A stretch of DNA of 64,000 nucleotides from Melampsora larici-populina 98AG31. Lineage: Eukaryota; Basidiomycota; Pucciniomycetes; Pucciniales; Melampsoraceae. Position 1 is the first letter of the stretch, and the number at the start of each line of letters is the position of its first letter. The stretch spans positions 649,983-713,982 of the forward strand of contig NW_006768793.1 in the NCBI RefSeq assembly GCF_000204055.1. Reading direction: 5' to 3'. The position numbers and the translations under genes were made by a program. The notes under the pieces were generated by a model, which was given only the letters and a program-made list of their open reading frames with translations, searched no databases and was not told the origin of the DNA. This document shows positions 23,979 through 35,511 of the stretch, one piece after another.

Positions 23979-24319
23979 CTTCACCAATCAAATCAAATCA
24001 AAGTCAGAGTAAAGTAAAGGTAATCAAAGTAAAGGAAATCAAAGTAAGGTCAAGTGAAAGCGAGAAGTGGTGTTGAAGTCAAAGTGTCGAGTGATACGAG
24101 TTGCCTTTTTGAAGAAATCGAAATTGAAAGGCTTGGTAACTGCTTCGCTGAGACATTCTCGGTTCTCATCGGGATTGGATACACATTTCGATTTTCAAAA
24201 ATTCAATTTCCGATTAAATCCGTTTCAACTTCAACCTCAACCACTTCAACTTCAACTTCATTCCATCAATCAATCAATCCATCAATCAAGCAATCAAGCA
24301 ACTACAATCCATCCAAACA
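23979..24319. promoter_or_regulatory. shared divergent promoter of IDH1 and IDH2
   Basis: Only 341 bases separate the two start codons, so both promoters and leaders must fit here. The IDH1 side has repeated AAAGTAA/AAAGTCA units (23995-24060). The IDH2 side is a pyrimidine-rich CTTCAAC/ATCAATC repeat tract (24225-24310), typical of fungal 5' leaders. No TATA box is clear. Confidence 0.75.
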
Positions 24320-26003
24320 ATGAGATCCAATCTATCAATCTTACGACAATTCTCAAGTTCTTCTAGACTATCAGCCGCTGCTCCAACCCAAGCATACAAG
24401 CCATACAAATTACCAGATGGGTAAGTTTCTTCAAAACCTCATTCATAAGATCTTGATCTGAATTATGTTTTTTTCTATCAACTAGTACATTCAAAGTGAC
24501 TCTGATTCCAGGTGATGGAATAGGTCCTGAGATTTCAGAATCGATCAAATCAATCTATTCAACAGCAAAAGTAAACTCAATTTCCCCAACCCAATTCCAT
24601 TAAAACCAAACTAATCCATCTATATGAATGGTCAAACCTAGGTACCAATCACATGGGAAGAAAGATCAGTGACTCCGTTTATTTTGAATGGTCGATCGAC
24701 TATTCCTCAAGACGCGATCGATTCGATTCGTCAAACGACGATCGCTTTGAAAGGTCCATTAGCCACACCCATTGGAAAAGGTCATGTATCCTTAAACTTG
24801 ACTTTGAGAAGAACGTTTAAATTGTTTGCAAACGTTCGACCCTGTCGTTCTATTCAAGGTTTTAAAACTCCTTATGATGATGTTAACTCGGTTTTGATTC
24901 GTGAGAATACTGAGGGTGAATATTCTGGGATCGAACATGAGGTTAGATTTTTTTTCATTTTCTTTTCCTTTTTATCTTTGGTGTGATTTTTGATGGGGAT
25001 TTTGTCTTTCTTTTTAGGTGGTAGATGGGGTGGTTCAATCTATTAAACTCATCACAATGGATGCATCAGAAAGAGTAGCACGTTATGCATTCCAATATGC
25101 TCAAGACAACAACCGACCTCACGTAACAGCCGTTCACAAAGCTTCGATCATGTAACAAACCCTTCCCCTTCTCAAACCCAAGATCCCCTTCAGGAATCAT
25201 TCACTCATTCCAATCCTTTGATTTCGGTTGACTTTTTCTTTTTTCTTTTTTTGTAGGAAAATGTCAGATGGAATGTTTTTACAAGCTTGTAGAAAAGTTG
25301 CTCAGGATTATCCCAAGATCAAGTATGATGAAGATATCCTAGACCGAGTCTGTTTAAAAGTCGTCCAAAACCCAGCTCCATACTCTGACCGAGTCATGGT
25401 CATGCCCAACGTACGTATTCCCCATCCCCTTTCCTTATGAAACCAAAATTCTAATGATTATTTTTGGGAATGGGATTTAGTTGTATGGAGATATTTTGAG
25501 TGATATGTGTGCAGGTTTGATTGGAGGATTAGGTCTGACTCCGTCTGGGAATATCGGAACGGATGCATCGATCTTTGAAGCTGTTCATGGATCTGCTCCT
25601 GATATTGCTGGTCAAGGAAAAGCTAATCCGACAGCACTCTTGTTGAGTTCATTGATGATGTTGAGACATATGGGATTAAATGAATATGCTACAAAGATTG
25701 AAAAGGCGGCTTTGAGTGTATGTGACCCCTTCCTTTCACTTTTGTTTTTGGTTTCTTTGGTTGAGAAATTGATGTGGGTGTGTGGTTTTTTTTGGTGGGG
25801 TCATGTGATCGGATCGGTTCATAGACTATTGCTGAAGGGAAATTCATTACGGGTGATTTGGGTGGGAAAGCTTCTACACAGGTTTGTTAACTTTTTTTTT
25901 CTCTTATTTCTGCTTTGTTTGGGGTTTTGAAAAGAAAGATGGACTGATTATTTGTTTTCTTTTGGTTTAGCAATTCACTGAAGCTATTTTGAAGAAATTG
26001 TAA
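24320..26003 (+). CDS. IDH2: mitochondrial NAD+-isocitrate dehydrogenase, catalytic subunit 2
   Basis: Catalytic subunit of the same NAD-IDH octamer. Exons are 24320-24420, 24486-24570, 24642-24941, 25018-25151, 25257-25410, 25481-25717, 25825-25881 and 25971-26003, giving 366 aa in phase. Residues 1-30 ([17 protein letters not shown]) form a mitochondrial presequence. Marks are [100 protein letters not shown] and [19 protein letters not shown]. The catalytic Tyr/Lys/Asp context is preserved. The C terminus is [17 protein letters not shown]. It is followed by a T-rich 3' flank. Confidence 0.95.
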
Positions 26004-29000
26004 AACCAAAAATCAATGTTGAAATAGAATCAACTTTATTAGAATGATTTTTTTTTTGGTTGAGAAATCGAATGGGAAAATAGAAAAATCAAAGTTGATT
26101 TTTTTTTTTGGTTTTACAAAGTTTTTTCTTTTCTTATTATTAGAAATTCATATTTGAAATTGTTTATATTCCTGCGCTTTCCCTTTTTCTTTTTCTTTTC
26201 TTTTCTTTTTTTTTGTGAAGAGTTTTTTTGGATTTGTTTTTACTTTTTGTGAGAGTTTTTTGGTTTTTTTCTAGTGATTGGGTTGGATTTTTTTGAATGA
26301 ATGAATGAAATTAGGATAGAAATGTTGGAAGAGAGTGTGGGTGTGAGGGAAGGAAGTTTAGATGAGAGTTGAGATGAGGGAAAGGGTTTTTATATAAGGT
26401 TTCATGGTGGATGTGATAGTATTGAAGAAGTCTGTGAGGGGTTGATTAAATTGAAGGTACAAGATTAAGAAATTGAATTTTGAGATTTCCTAAACTTTGT
26501 GGATGTTGATGAGCTCTGGCACAGGAAATTTAATGATTTGTGTAACAGATCAGCTTGGATTTTTATTGAGTCATTTGGAATTGAATGGGTTTCAAGATAA
26601 ATTGAGAAATTCTCAATTATATTTTGGTCTTTTTGCCAAAATCTTGTCAAAGATGAATCAAGATTTAACCTTGAAATTTCTTCTCTGGATCAATTTTATT
26701 TTTAAGCTGGAATGTATCTACTTGATAGATACTTATTTGTACAATGACTTGGTTGGATGGATTGGGGGATTCAGTTTGTTTTCTCATAGGACTTCTTTTT
26801 GGGAGCATTAAGTTTTGAGGGGAAATTAAAGACTCGGAATCTTGGAATCTTTGGATCTTTGGATCATCAAAATACTGTGGCTCTCAAACCTGACCCAGTT
26901 TCTAAAAACCCGGTTGCCCCAGTGGAATCTTTGGCTGGGAGCTGTCAACAAATGTCAACTTGATAGACAAAGTTACTGCCAAAAAACAACTGGGTCAACT
27001 GGGTTTTTTGAAAACCAGGGCAGGTTTGAGAGCCACTAATACATTGATGAGCAATCTTCTGTTCTCCAAAATATTCTGAACAACTTGTGTATGACACTGT
27101 GTTGTTTGGTATGAGTAAGTCTGATTGATTATTCTGTGAGGTGTATCACAGTCTGTTATCAACTCCCAAAGCTTTCCACATGTCCATCTGTCATCCTTTC
27201 ACTTTATATAAGTTCAAGAGACTACTGTTGGCTTCATGACTAAAAAGATGGCAAAGAATTTTATACAGGACAGCATAGATATATATATATAGAACTCAGT
27301 GCCTGCCTAATAAAATTGATGCCAAACTTATCCATGTGCTCCTTTGTGTGTATGAAGTCAGAGAACCTCCTGAGCTGCAAGATTTGGTGTCAGTGAGACA
27401 AAATTTGATATAAGTACTCAACCTTTTGTTTGCCACAAAACATCTTTTATTAAAGTATTAAACTATCTCTTAGATGTCCTCCCAGCAAAAAGCCTTGATG
27501 GCTTCATTTGACTCTTTGTATGTGTGCCCTAGGGGTGCACATTGATGACACCAAAGCTGTGAACGTACACAGCATGCAAGTTTTGCATGGTACCAGACAG
27601 ACCAAGAGATGTGAAATATCAACAGTTTAATTTATGTGCATGAAATCTGAAACCTAATGACACAAAATGAACTATACTTCAACACTAACCTAGTCATAAG
27701 AGCAAGATTGAGAGATGTCCACTCGGAACTGTCTACCATTTCAACCAAACTGAGTCATGAAAAAGGTCAAGATCATTGAACATCAGATGTTTTGGACTTA
27801 AATATTCCTCCAAGTCTAATCATATCTCCCTGTGACATTCTCAGCACAGTTTTCTTGGCAGAACATGCCAAAATGAACCTTGAAGCTTTCAGGATCTTTC
27901 TGGTGAGCTTGAAGAATCATCAGAAGAGCTGATATTTTGCTGGCTCTCAAATAGACTCACAAAAACTTAAATAAAGGGGGTCTAAACAGTGTGTGTGTGT
28001 AGCAAAGCACTTGAATTTACAAAAACACTTTGATTGAGGTCCCTTAGTATGCTTGTATTCTTAAAAAAAAACTAACCTAACTGGATTTTATTGGGCTGCA
28101 TTTGGGATTTTGGGCATCTCAATTGATCCCCTAAATGTTGAGAGTAGAGGTGATCATAGTATTCTTTCCCAAATTCTTCAAAAAAGATTAATTTTCCTCC
28201 AGATTCCTTCAATTCACAATTTTGGTAGTGTTCAGGTGATCAGCCTGTTTGATTCAAATTTTGCTTGAAATTGCTGGAGAATGCTCATTTCCATCTTGGA
28301 TGGACATTCTTGAGAAACTTCCAAGATTCCTATGCTCACCCATATGTGAGCATCTACTTTTGCCTGGCCTGTGACTCTTGACATCCTACCTCGCCACCAA
28401 CATACCTCTGCTTGCAGAATCCAAGGCGTCATTGGATGCAAATCCTTGGACAGATCTTGTCCAAACATTTAGTCTGAGGTATCTTTTGTGCCAATCAATA
28501 CCTTGGATCAAAACCTTAGAAAAATTCTGACCACTCATATTTTTCAATTTGAGGTAAATTTGTTGGGAGTGTGTTGAATTTTGTATAAGGACCACAGCAG
28601 TCTTTTTTGGTGTTTTCACCCCCTAGATTCTCAAGAGCCCATAAAATACAAGCTCTGCTGCTGATGATATCTTATCTCAGCATACTGGTCATATTTCAAG
28701 TCTCAGCTTTCAAGGCATCCAGCATCACATGTTGAATCCATGAGATGTAACAAGGTTTCTTATCTTATTTTTGTACCTTCACTTAAGATTCTTATGTGTC
28801 TGGTAAAGTTTTGTGGCAAAAATTACTCAAGCTTATATAATGGGAAAGATACTCACGTTATGTAACAGAAACCAAACAGCCAAATGATATTGGATCAAAT
28901 TTACTAATTGAAGTGCCATCAAACTAATCATTGTCCTGATATTTAGTGTGTCTGGACCCCCACACTACCACACATCTCTGAGTGTACCACCTCCACAACA

Positions 29001-29044
29001 GATAACATCTGCAAGGGGCCAAGATGATTCACAATCAGATGTCC
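26004..29044. other. intergenic, no gene seen
   Basis: 3 kb with poly-T tracts just after IDH2 (26040-26280) and one miniature element (26877-27036). Many short open frames occur, none with a motif. I see no gene. Confidence 0.5.
26877..27036. mobile_element. 160-bp miniature inverted-repeat element, copy 2
   Basis: Same length as the copy at 20982-21141, with five differences that I count by eye (about 97% identity). The right flank is TA. The left flank is CT, so its target duplication looks mutated. Confidence 0.85.
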
Positions 29045-29213
29045 TTACACTACACCAAATGTAATCTTTACCGGGCGGTAAAGAAAACTACTGACATAGA
29101 AAAGTCCTGAGGCAACAGGAAGAGAGCTAAAAATCTGAAAAAATATGCACCTTGTTCCTAGATGTTGGGGCGTCATGATGAGTATTTTTTTGTATTTTAC
29201 ACACAGATATTGG

Positions 29214-32054
29214 TAGGGGTATGACCCGGCCCCGCAATTTCAGGGCCGGCCCTGGGGCCGGGTCAAAACCGGCCTCGGCCACGAGGTGCCTCAGATGGCT
29301 AGCGGGCAGGCACGGGCAGGCCATGGGTCGGGCCTGCCTTTAGGCCCGGGTCGGGCCAGCTGTTTGTGAGGGGATTCGAGGACACAAATTGAGTTAATTG
29401 AGCAAAAAGAGCAAGACACAAATAAAAAAATCTTTGTAAATGAGGACACAAATGAGCGTGCAGAAAGAATAAATAAACAAAAGACCATTAAAGAGTGTAG
29501 AGAAAACAATAAAGAAGTTTAGAATAGAAAAAAAAGACAAGCCAAACTACACGGAAAGAATAATCCCCCATGACTTGAGACAAATCTGAGCTTCAAAGTT
29601 CTGATTGGTCATCTGTGATCGATAATCAGACATCACCCTTGAACCAGCTGAAAATATCCTTTCTGAAGGACCACCCGAAGCAGGAATAGCAAGCATTACC
29701 ATAGCCATCCGAGCAAGGATTGGCCAGTTTGAGCGATTAGTTTTCCAGAATACTAAGATATCGGTACGTTCATCCACAAGAGGGGCAAGAAGGTACTCCC
29801 TCACTTCATCTTCAAGTTGAACACATTTGCGTCGTTTGATAAAGTGGTGTGGTCTATCATCGTCATCTTCGAACACAGGGTCTGATTCGACGATTTCGAT
29901 CTCAGGATCGAGAGGGGGTTTGAATTTGCGAGCTTGCTCGGTAAAGTAATTTATGAGTTGATCTTTGTCAAATCCGAGTTCTTCTAAAGTAAAAGCAGTC
30001 ACAGCATTGAGCTTTCGGCGAGGGTCGAGAATTGGGGAACATATGTAAACAGGCTTCTTCAAAGCTAATGTGGAATATCGGACTAGTTTCTTGACCATAG
30101 GACGAATTGCTGCCTTCAAGTTGGTACAATCAGAAGCCCCCCATGCCTATGTTTGAAAAAGATTGGTTAGAAATTGTGTAAATATCCATAAGTGGTTAAG
30201 GAAAGAAAAACTTACTTTTTCGAGTTTTCAATGAGCCATTGATAGTCGGGCATTGCTCGTGAGAAGGTGGGATAGTCATCGGCTTCAATTTCCTTGATCA
30301 CAATCGCAAGAGGTCGGAGAAACTTGACTAAGTTGCCAACCAAGGTCCATTCGTCTTCGGTTAGGGCGAAAGGTTCTAAACTATCATTGACATTGCAATA
30401 CGATTGAAGGACCTTCTTGAGTTCAAAGAATCGTTCGAGAGAATAAAAGGTTGAAGACCATCGAGTTGAAACCTCATGAATCAGTCCGACCTTTCGAGGC
30501 TGTGAGGAAGTGGCGATGAATTGGTCCAGAGCCTGTTTGAGCTGAGTGCTCAATCGGACTTTTTTATGGAAGCTGCGAATTCGAGTTAAGATTGAGTGGA
30601 CTTCGAGATGCGGAGTAGGTTCAATCAAAGAATTAGTACCATCAGGAATATCGTCATCTTGAGGTAGTTGAGGATCTAAAGCACTGAGAGGATCAGGAGG
30701 AGTCTTGCTGTCAAAAATCGAGATTCCGGCTTTGGCGACTAGATTGATAACATGGGCGACACAGCCATGGAGGTTCTTCTCAGGATCGAATTGAGGTATG
30801 AGCTGTTGGAGTTCTCGACCCATGGTTTGATTGTTTGAAGCATTATCAGCAGTAATGGAGTAGAGTTTATCGGTGATACTGAATTGATCTAATGTGTGCT
30901 TGATGAGAGCAGCCATGTTTTTACCAGTATGGGCTCCATCGATTTCCTTCAAAGCTAAAACCACCGATTGCATTTGAAAATCCTCGGTCATCCAGTGAGC
31001 CGTAATTCCAAGCATCGGTACGCTACTAGGTGAAGTCCAAGCATCACAAGTGATGCTGATGTAGTCCAATGAAGCGAAGAGGGAAGTGAGACGGTTGCGA
31101 GCAAGACGGAATTGAGAGAAGATACCGTCGGTGATGGCGGTTTGTTTCGACATAATCGGGGCGACAGCTGGGTTAATCCAGGATAAAAGCTCGCGGAAGG
31201 AAGGAGCGTCGACAAGAGAAACTGGGAGTTCTTGATTAACGATAAGCCGGATAACTGCATTTGTGAGGTTTCTCCTGTTAAGAGATCCCATCTTGAAAAA
31301 AAAAGAAAAGTATGAGAAAAAAAAAGGAAAGTATGACAAAACTTGAATAAAAATTTGAAAACAAATATACTTACACTACTAGTCTTTCCACTTGCAGAAA
31401 AGGCTGTAAGGGTTTGTTGAGAGGTGTCGATCGGAGCAACAATGCCATGAGCACGCAAGAGATGGCGGCTCATAGATTTGGTACTTCCAGTCTTATCGAT
31501 GGCGATCGGATCTTGACACACAACAACAGGGGCCTCCAAGTCTGGAACTGTGTCAACACGACCTTTGTTGGCACGGCAGACATTTGAGGTGGTGCCGTCC
31601 CTGAACGTAACGGTTGAAAAATACTGCCACACCCAAGAGGTACGGTTGGTGGCAGTATGTTCGGATTCGACGGCACTAGCCACCGCGGAGACTGAGTCGG
31701 ATGGTGCGATTGAGTTAGAAGTCGTACTGGAGGTGGTGGACATGTTGGTGTTGGTGGTGGTGGGTTGTGGATCGGTGACCTCACGACGAAGGCTTCGTCG
31801 TGACATTGGGGTGGATGATGGGGTGTGAAAGGGTGCGAGGGTATGCGGAAAAGGGGTGGAAGGTGTCTCAACAACCCTTTCACCCCTTTGTTGGGCCAGG
31901 ATTTTACGGCGGCCCTGGCCCCGAGTGGCCCTGGAACAGGGCCTTTGGCTCTATCATCAGGTTAGGGCTAGGGCCCCGGACCGAGCCCCGTGATGACTTC
32001 AAAACCCCTCGGGCAGACTCGGCCGGGCAGGGCCAGGGCCGGGTCATACCCCTA
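29214..32054 (-). mobile_element. hAT DNA transposon, 2841 bp
   Basis: Terminal inverted repeats are TAGGGGTATGACCCGGCCC. Target duplications are GATATTGG at 29206-29213 and 32055-32062, perfect 8-mers as expected for hAT. GC-rich subterminal regions (29220-29350, 31880-32050) have repeated GGCCCGG/GGGCC units, likely transposase-binding sites. It encodes one spliced transposase on the minus strand. The perfect duplication implies a fairly recent insertion. Confidence 0.95.
29547..31806 (-). CDS. hAT-family transposase
   Basis: Exons are about 31375-31806 (BED-type zinc finger region), 30216-31291 (RNase H-like catalytic core) and 29547-30146 (insertion/C-terminal dimerisation region). Catalytic core marks are YISITCDAWTS (first Asp), YSITADNASNN (second Asp), GCVAHVINLVA and VSTRWSSTFYSLERF. 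The hAT C-terminal marks are LDPRRKLN, WPILARMAMVMLAIPASGG and CLKSW. In the BED finger the expected Cys pair reads VCRANKG, so one Cys is Asn. Exon 2 ends in phase 2 at the only usable donor (GTAAGT), but exon 3 is open in phase 0. The copy thus carries a 1-2 base frame problem at this junction and may not give full-length enzyme. Confidence 0.88.
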
Positions 32055-32715
32055 GATATTGGTTTATGTACTAACAACAAACGCTGAAAATCATCAAAAA
32101 CGCACATGTAACAATACCTGAAATTTGGGTCATGAGTATGAAGACAATATTTTGTGGTCTAAAAACTTCAATAACTTTTGCAATTCTGCTCCAAATAACT
32201 CGATTTTTGGTTCATTCAAAAGCTGAACTATTCTCCTTCACACTTCATAATGTCAGTAAGGTTCTATCTAGTCATTTAAACACTCTACATATGTTCAAAC
32301 AGTTCTGCATGAATAGCTCTGTAGGATCTTTTTTAGACCAGCTACAGATGTGATGTCTCAATGAAAAATGTAGAGGAAAGGCTCACCTTTTTAATGCACT
32401 TCAAATCGAGTGATTTGATTCAGAACTGCGAAAGTTATTGATGTTTGAAGATTCCAAAATCCTGTCTTCAAAATCAAGGGCCAAATTTCAGGTATTGTTA
32501 CAGGTGGGTTTTTGATGATTCTCAGCCTTTATTGTTAGTACATTAACCAATATCCGTGTGTAAAATACAAAAAAATACTCATCATGACGCCCCAACATCT
32601 AGGAACAAGGTGCATATTTTTTCAGATTTTTAGCCCTCTTCCTGTTGCCTCAGGACTTTTCTATGTCAGTAGTTTTCTTTACCGCCCGGTAAAGATTACA
32701 TTTGGTGTAGTGTTA

Positions 32716-33442
32716 TCAGCTGAAGAAACCTCCAATCGTATCCTGTAGCTTGTTGGTTGCACAGCCCAATCTCTTGGAGAAAGAGCCCTTAGATAGATTG
32801 GGAATTGCAGGTTTTTCCATTGAACCCATCTTAGGCTTGACATGTCTTGAGTCTTGCAGGAGCTGTGCATCACAACTTGTGTGAATGGTTTCAGCACCCT
32901 AAACTTAACCTGTGACAAGTTTGCTGTCTTTATGCCTTTCATGACTGTTTTTTGTAGTGCAGTACATCAAAGGGACAAGAAATTTATGGTATAGAAGAAG
33001 CCAATCAGCCAGATAATGTCCCATCAAGCTCAACTTTAACCAAGCTTGAGATTCCTACTCATTATTCAAAATGTTAGATTCTATTCTATATTCTCTACTA
33101 ATTTCTATCCTTTTGTGGAGAATTGTGGTCCTGACAATCTATCTCTTTTGTGTCAATCAGATAATTGGGCATCAATACTATACAAACCCTTTTCCATAAT
33201 ATCTGAGAAGACATCCATAATTTTTTTTTGGTGAGCTTGTGTTTTGTGTTATCAATTTTTTTGAATTCATTTTCATTCATTCAATTCCAATTGACTGTGA
33301 TAATCTTTGACTTGGTTTTGTGGACCATGTAAAGAGGTTTTTTCATAATATCTAAGCATTGTACTATTGGATTGCTCATCATGCTCTTAGATACATTTCC
33401 AATTCCGGATAGCTGATATTTGTTTAAAAATTTGACCAGGTC
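32716..33442. other. intergenic / promoter of small secreted protein
   Basis: AT-rich spacer to the right of the fold-back element. Short open frames only. It should include the promoter of the gene at 33443. Confidence 0.45.
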
Positions 33443-33898
33443 ATGAAGATTCATCTATCATTGAAAGCCTTTACTATTCTTTCCATAGTCAGCCTTGGTG
33501 GCATCCATGCAATGGTAGAACCACTCCCACTCGACCAACAGTGGACAGATTTTACCCAGCACAGCACAAGTGAGGCAACACTGTCAAACCTGATGGATGT
33601 TTGGTGGAATGAACCATTGACAATGCCCGAGTTTAAATCGGTTGCTGAAGATAGAGACCAAGAAGCGTATTTTGACGTACAGATTTTGCACAGCACTGGA
33701 CCTGACTGCAACCGTGCTCGAAGTCTTGGTATAGTCTCTAGCAATAACAGAGATTGGACTGTCCCACGCAGAATTGGGAAGTCAGCAGTTGTGATTGAAG
33801 AAAAACATCTGTTTGCTGGTTCTGTTGTTTTCAGACATAACCTTCCACCATTCATCAAGATCCGGTTATGTCAAGTACCAAAACCCAAGAAGTGGTGA
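33443..33898 (+). CDS. small secreted protein, unknown family (candidate effector)
   Basis: Single-exon 151-aa protein. Residues 1-23 (MKIHLSLKAFTILSIVSLGG then IHA) form a typical signal peptide with a likely cleavage after IHA. The mature part is acidic then basic, with Cys in GPDCNRAR and RLCQVP. No domain is recognised. Directly after and overlapping its end, another frame (about 33850-34049) is open and Cys-rich (EKCWCQEGLCYQIF, AECICDTL). Either the protein naturally stops at PKKW or a one-base shift has removed a Cys-rich tail. Function is unknown; role in host interaction is inferred only from secretion and size. Confidence 0.6.
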   Translation: MKIHLSLKAFTILSIVSLGGIHAMVEPLPLDQQWTDFTQHSTSEATLSNLMDVWWNEPLTMPEFKSVAEDRDQEAYFDVQILHSTGPDCNRARSLGIVSSNNRDWTVPRRIGKSAVVIEEKHLFAGSVVFRHNLPPFIKIRLCQVPKPKKW

Positions 33899-34049
33899 AA
33901 AATGCTGGTGTCAAGAAGGATTATGCTACCAAATTTTTGTATCTTCAAGACACCAACTCAAGGGCCTTTCCACACTAGTTTTGTACAATCAAATAGCTTG
34001 GATAGATTTGGATCCACAACCAGCAGAATGTATATGTGATACCTTGTGA

Positions 34050-35511
34050 TACATATTGGATGAAAGAACAAATATAAAGATTTTGAAAATAGTGAGGTTT
34101 ATCTTATAATATTTAAATGTCATGGACCCGAGCATTTAGGATATCGAGTCAGAACACTCTAAAGTCATACCCGTTTGTTAGGGTTTTGTCAAAGATTGCT
34201 GGTGTCCTCAACAGGTCCCCAAAGCTAGCAGCAGTACAAGGGTCTGTTTCTGAGAGATTGTGCAAAATTTAATTCCTTTCCAAAAGACAATGTTTTGAGC
34301 ATAGACAAAATAATTACAATCAAAACAAGTATTCTGGATAGGTCAAATGAAAAGGAAGAGTGCCGTGCTGCTGATATGATTTTTTCTTAATGCTTAATGA
34401 GAAAGAAAGAAATGAGGAAATGAGAAATGAGAACTTGGAAGCTCAAACTGCTGATGAACGTCGCGCTTTGAAATTTGTCTGTACAGAAATATTTTGATTC
34501 CACGAGTTGATCTGGAATTCTGGATTGAAGATTGGTTACTACAGTGGGTAAACCCAAGTACGTGTTCCAAGCCAGTCCGCATAGAGGTTTGGGTCCAAAA
34601 TTTTTGAGAAATTTTTGCCATTTTTTCTGCTTTTTTTGGCGGGAGAGTAAGGTTGAGGGGTGGTGTTAGGCTGCAAAACTTTTGGTTTTTTTTGAAAAAA
34701 AAGCAAATTTGGTTGTTATTTGCCACTTGAACAGCCATATTCATTAAATTATAGGCCTAGTGCGCCGCTAAGTAGCTAGATAGGTACCTAATTGAGGCCT
34801 AGGTCCGAAAATCCAAACCTCTAAAAGAGTAAAATCATATTTTTGGTCTCCAAAACCATATTCCTAGATTCATCAAAGCAATGCCTTTTCAATGGTCTGG
34901 GTGCCAGTCTCAAACATTCAAATTGAGTGCCCCGACATTGACCCGAAAGGTGAAATTTGATTTTGCAGGGCAGGTCGGAACACGTACTCGGGTTTACCCA
35001 CTGTACGGACCTTAAGGGAGTTTTAACTTCTAATTTCGATCTCTTTAAGTTATATCTGATCGTTTTGGACCACTTTTTGACTTGAATTTAGCCGTTTACG
35101 CTACCACTTAACAATCTCGGTGACGTCCTTTTGATCGGTTTGGGAAACAAGTTACGAAGAGAGAGAGAACAACTACCAACCAGTCAACCAATCATTCTCA
35201 AGTGATTTTAGCAGCTCATCTTCAAATCAAGTCAAACCATCAGACCATTTCACAACTTGATCAACCTTGACCACTAAAAACCAACGCAGAACCCGTCTGG
35301 ACGGCATCAGAATTCATCGAACCTCATTCAACTTTATCTTCTCATAGAAGTTAGCTCTCATTAACTCTCTCAAGCCACTCTCTCAGATCTCTTATTGTCT
35401 TGCTTTCTTTCAATCAACCCCCCATAGAAACAATCATTCAAACCGATCTTTTTCACCAAAAACCAACCCCATCAAACTCACTTCATTCAACTCATTTCAC
35501 CAATCACAAAA
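34050..35511. other. intergenic with a TIR element; SEC14 promoter
   Basis: No gene. It holds the 462-base element at 34542-35003. From 35040 to 35511 the sequence is pyrimidine-rich with TCAA repeats, as in fungal promoters and leaders, and leads into SEC14. Confidence 0.5.
34542..35003. mobile_element. 462-bp mariner-type miniature element
   Basis: The ends are CAGTGGGTAAACCC(A/G)AGTACGTGTTCC and its complement, flanked by TA at 34540-34541 and 35004-35005. Terminal repeats are about 30 bases. The middle is non-coding. It lies about 500 bases upstream of SEC14. Confidence 0.85.

Larger units (their letters stand above)
29048..32712. mobile_element. fold-back element with CACTA-like ends, split by a hAT insertion
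   Basis: The outer ends are CACTACACCAAATGTAATC and the exact complement ending GGTGTAGTG. They are flanked by TTA at 29045-29047 and 32713-32715. The left arm runs 29048-29213 and resumes after the hAT at 32063. Right-arm pairing extends from 32712 back past 32472, and weaker pairing (GAAGACA.. at 32140 with ..TGTCTTC at 32468) continues inward. The pre-insertion element was therefore about 816 bases and close to one long palindrome. It has no coding capacity. CACTA-type or PIF/Harbinger-type mobilisation would both fit a 3-base duplication. Confidence 0.85.

Noticed and set aside
30988..31374. extension of the first transposase frame beyond the BED exon
   Set aside because: It runs through a clear intron (GTAAGT at 31374 to TTTCAAG at 31292) and out of frame into the catalytic exon.
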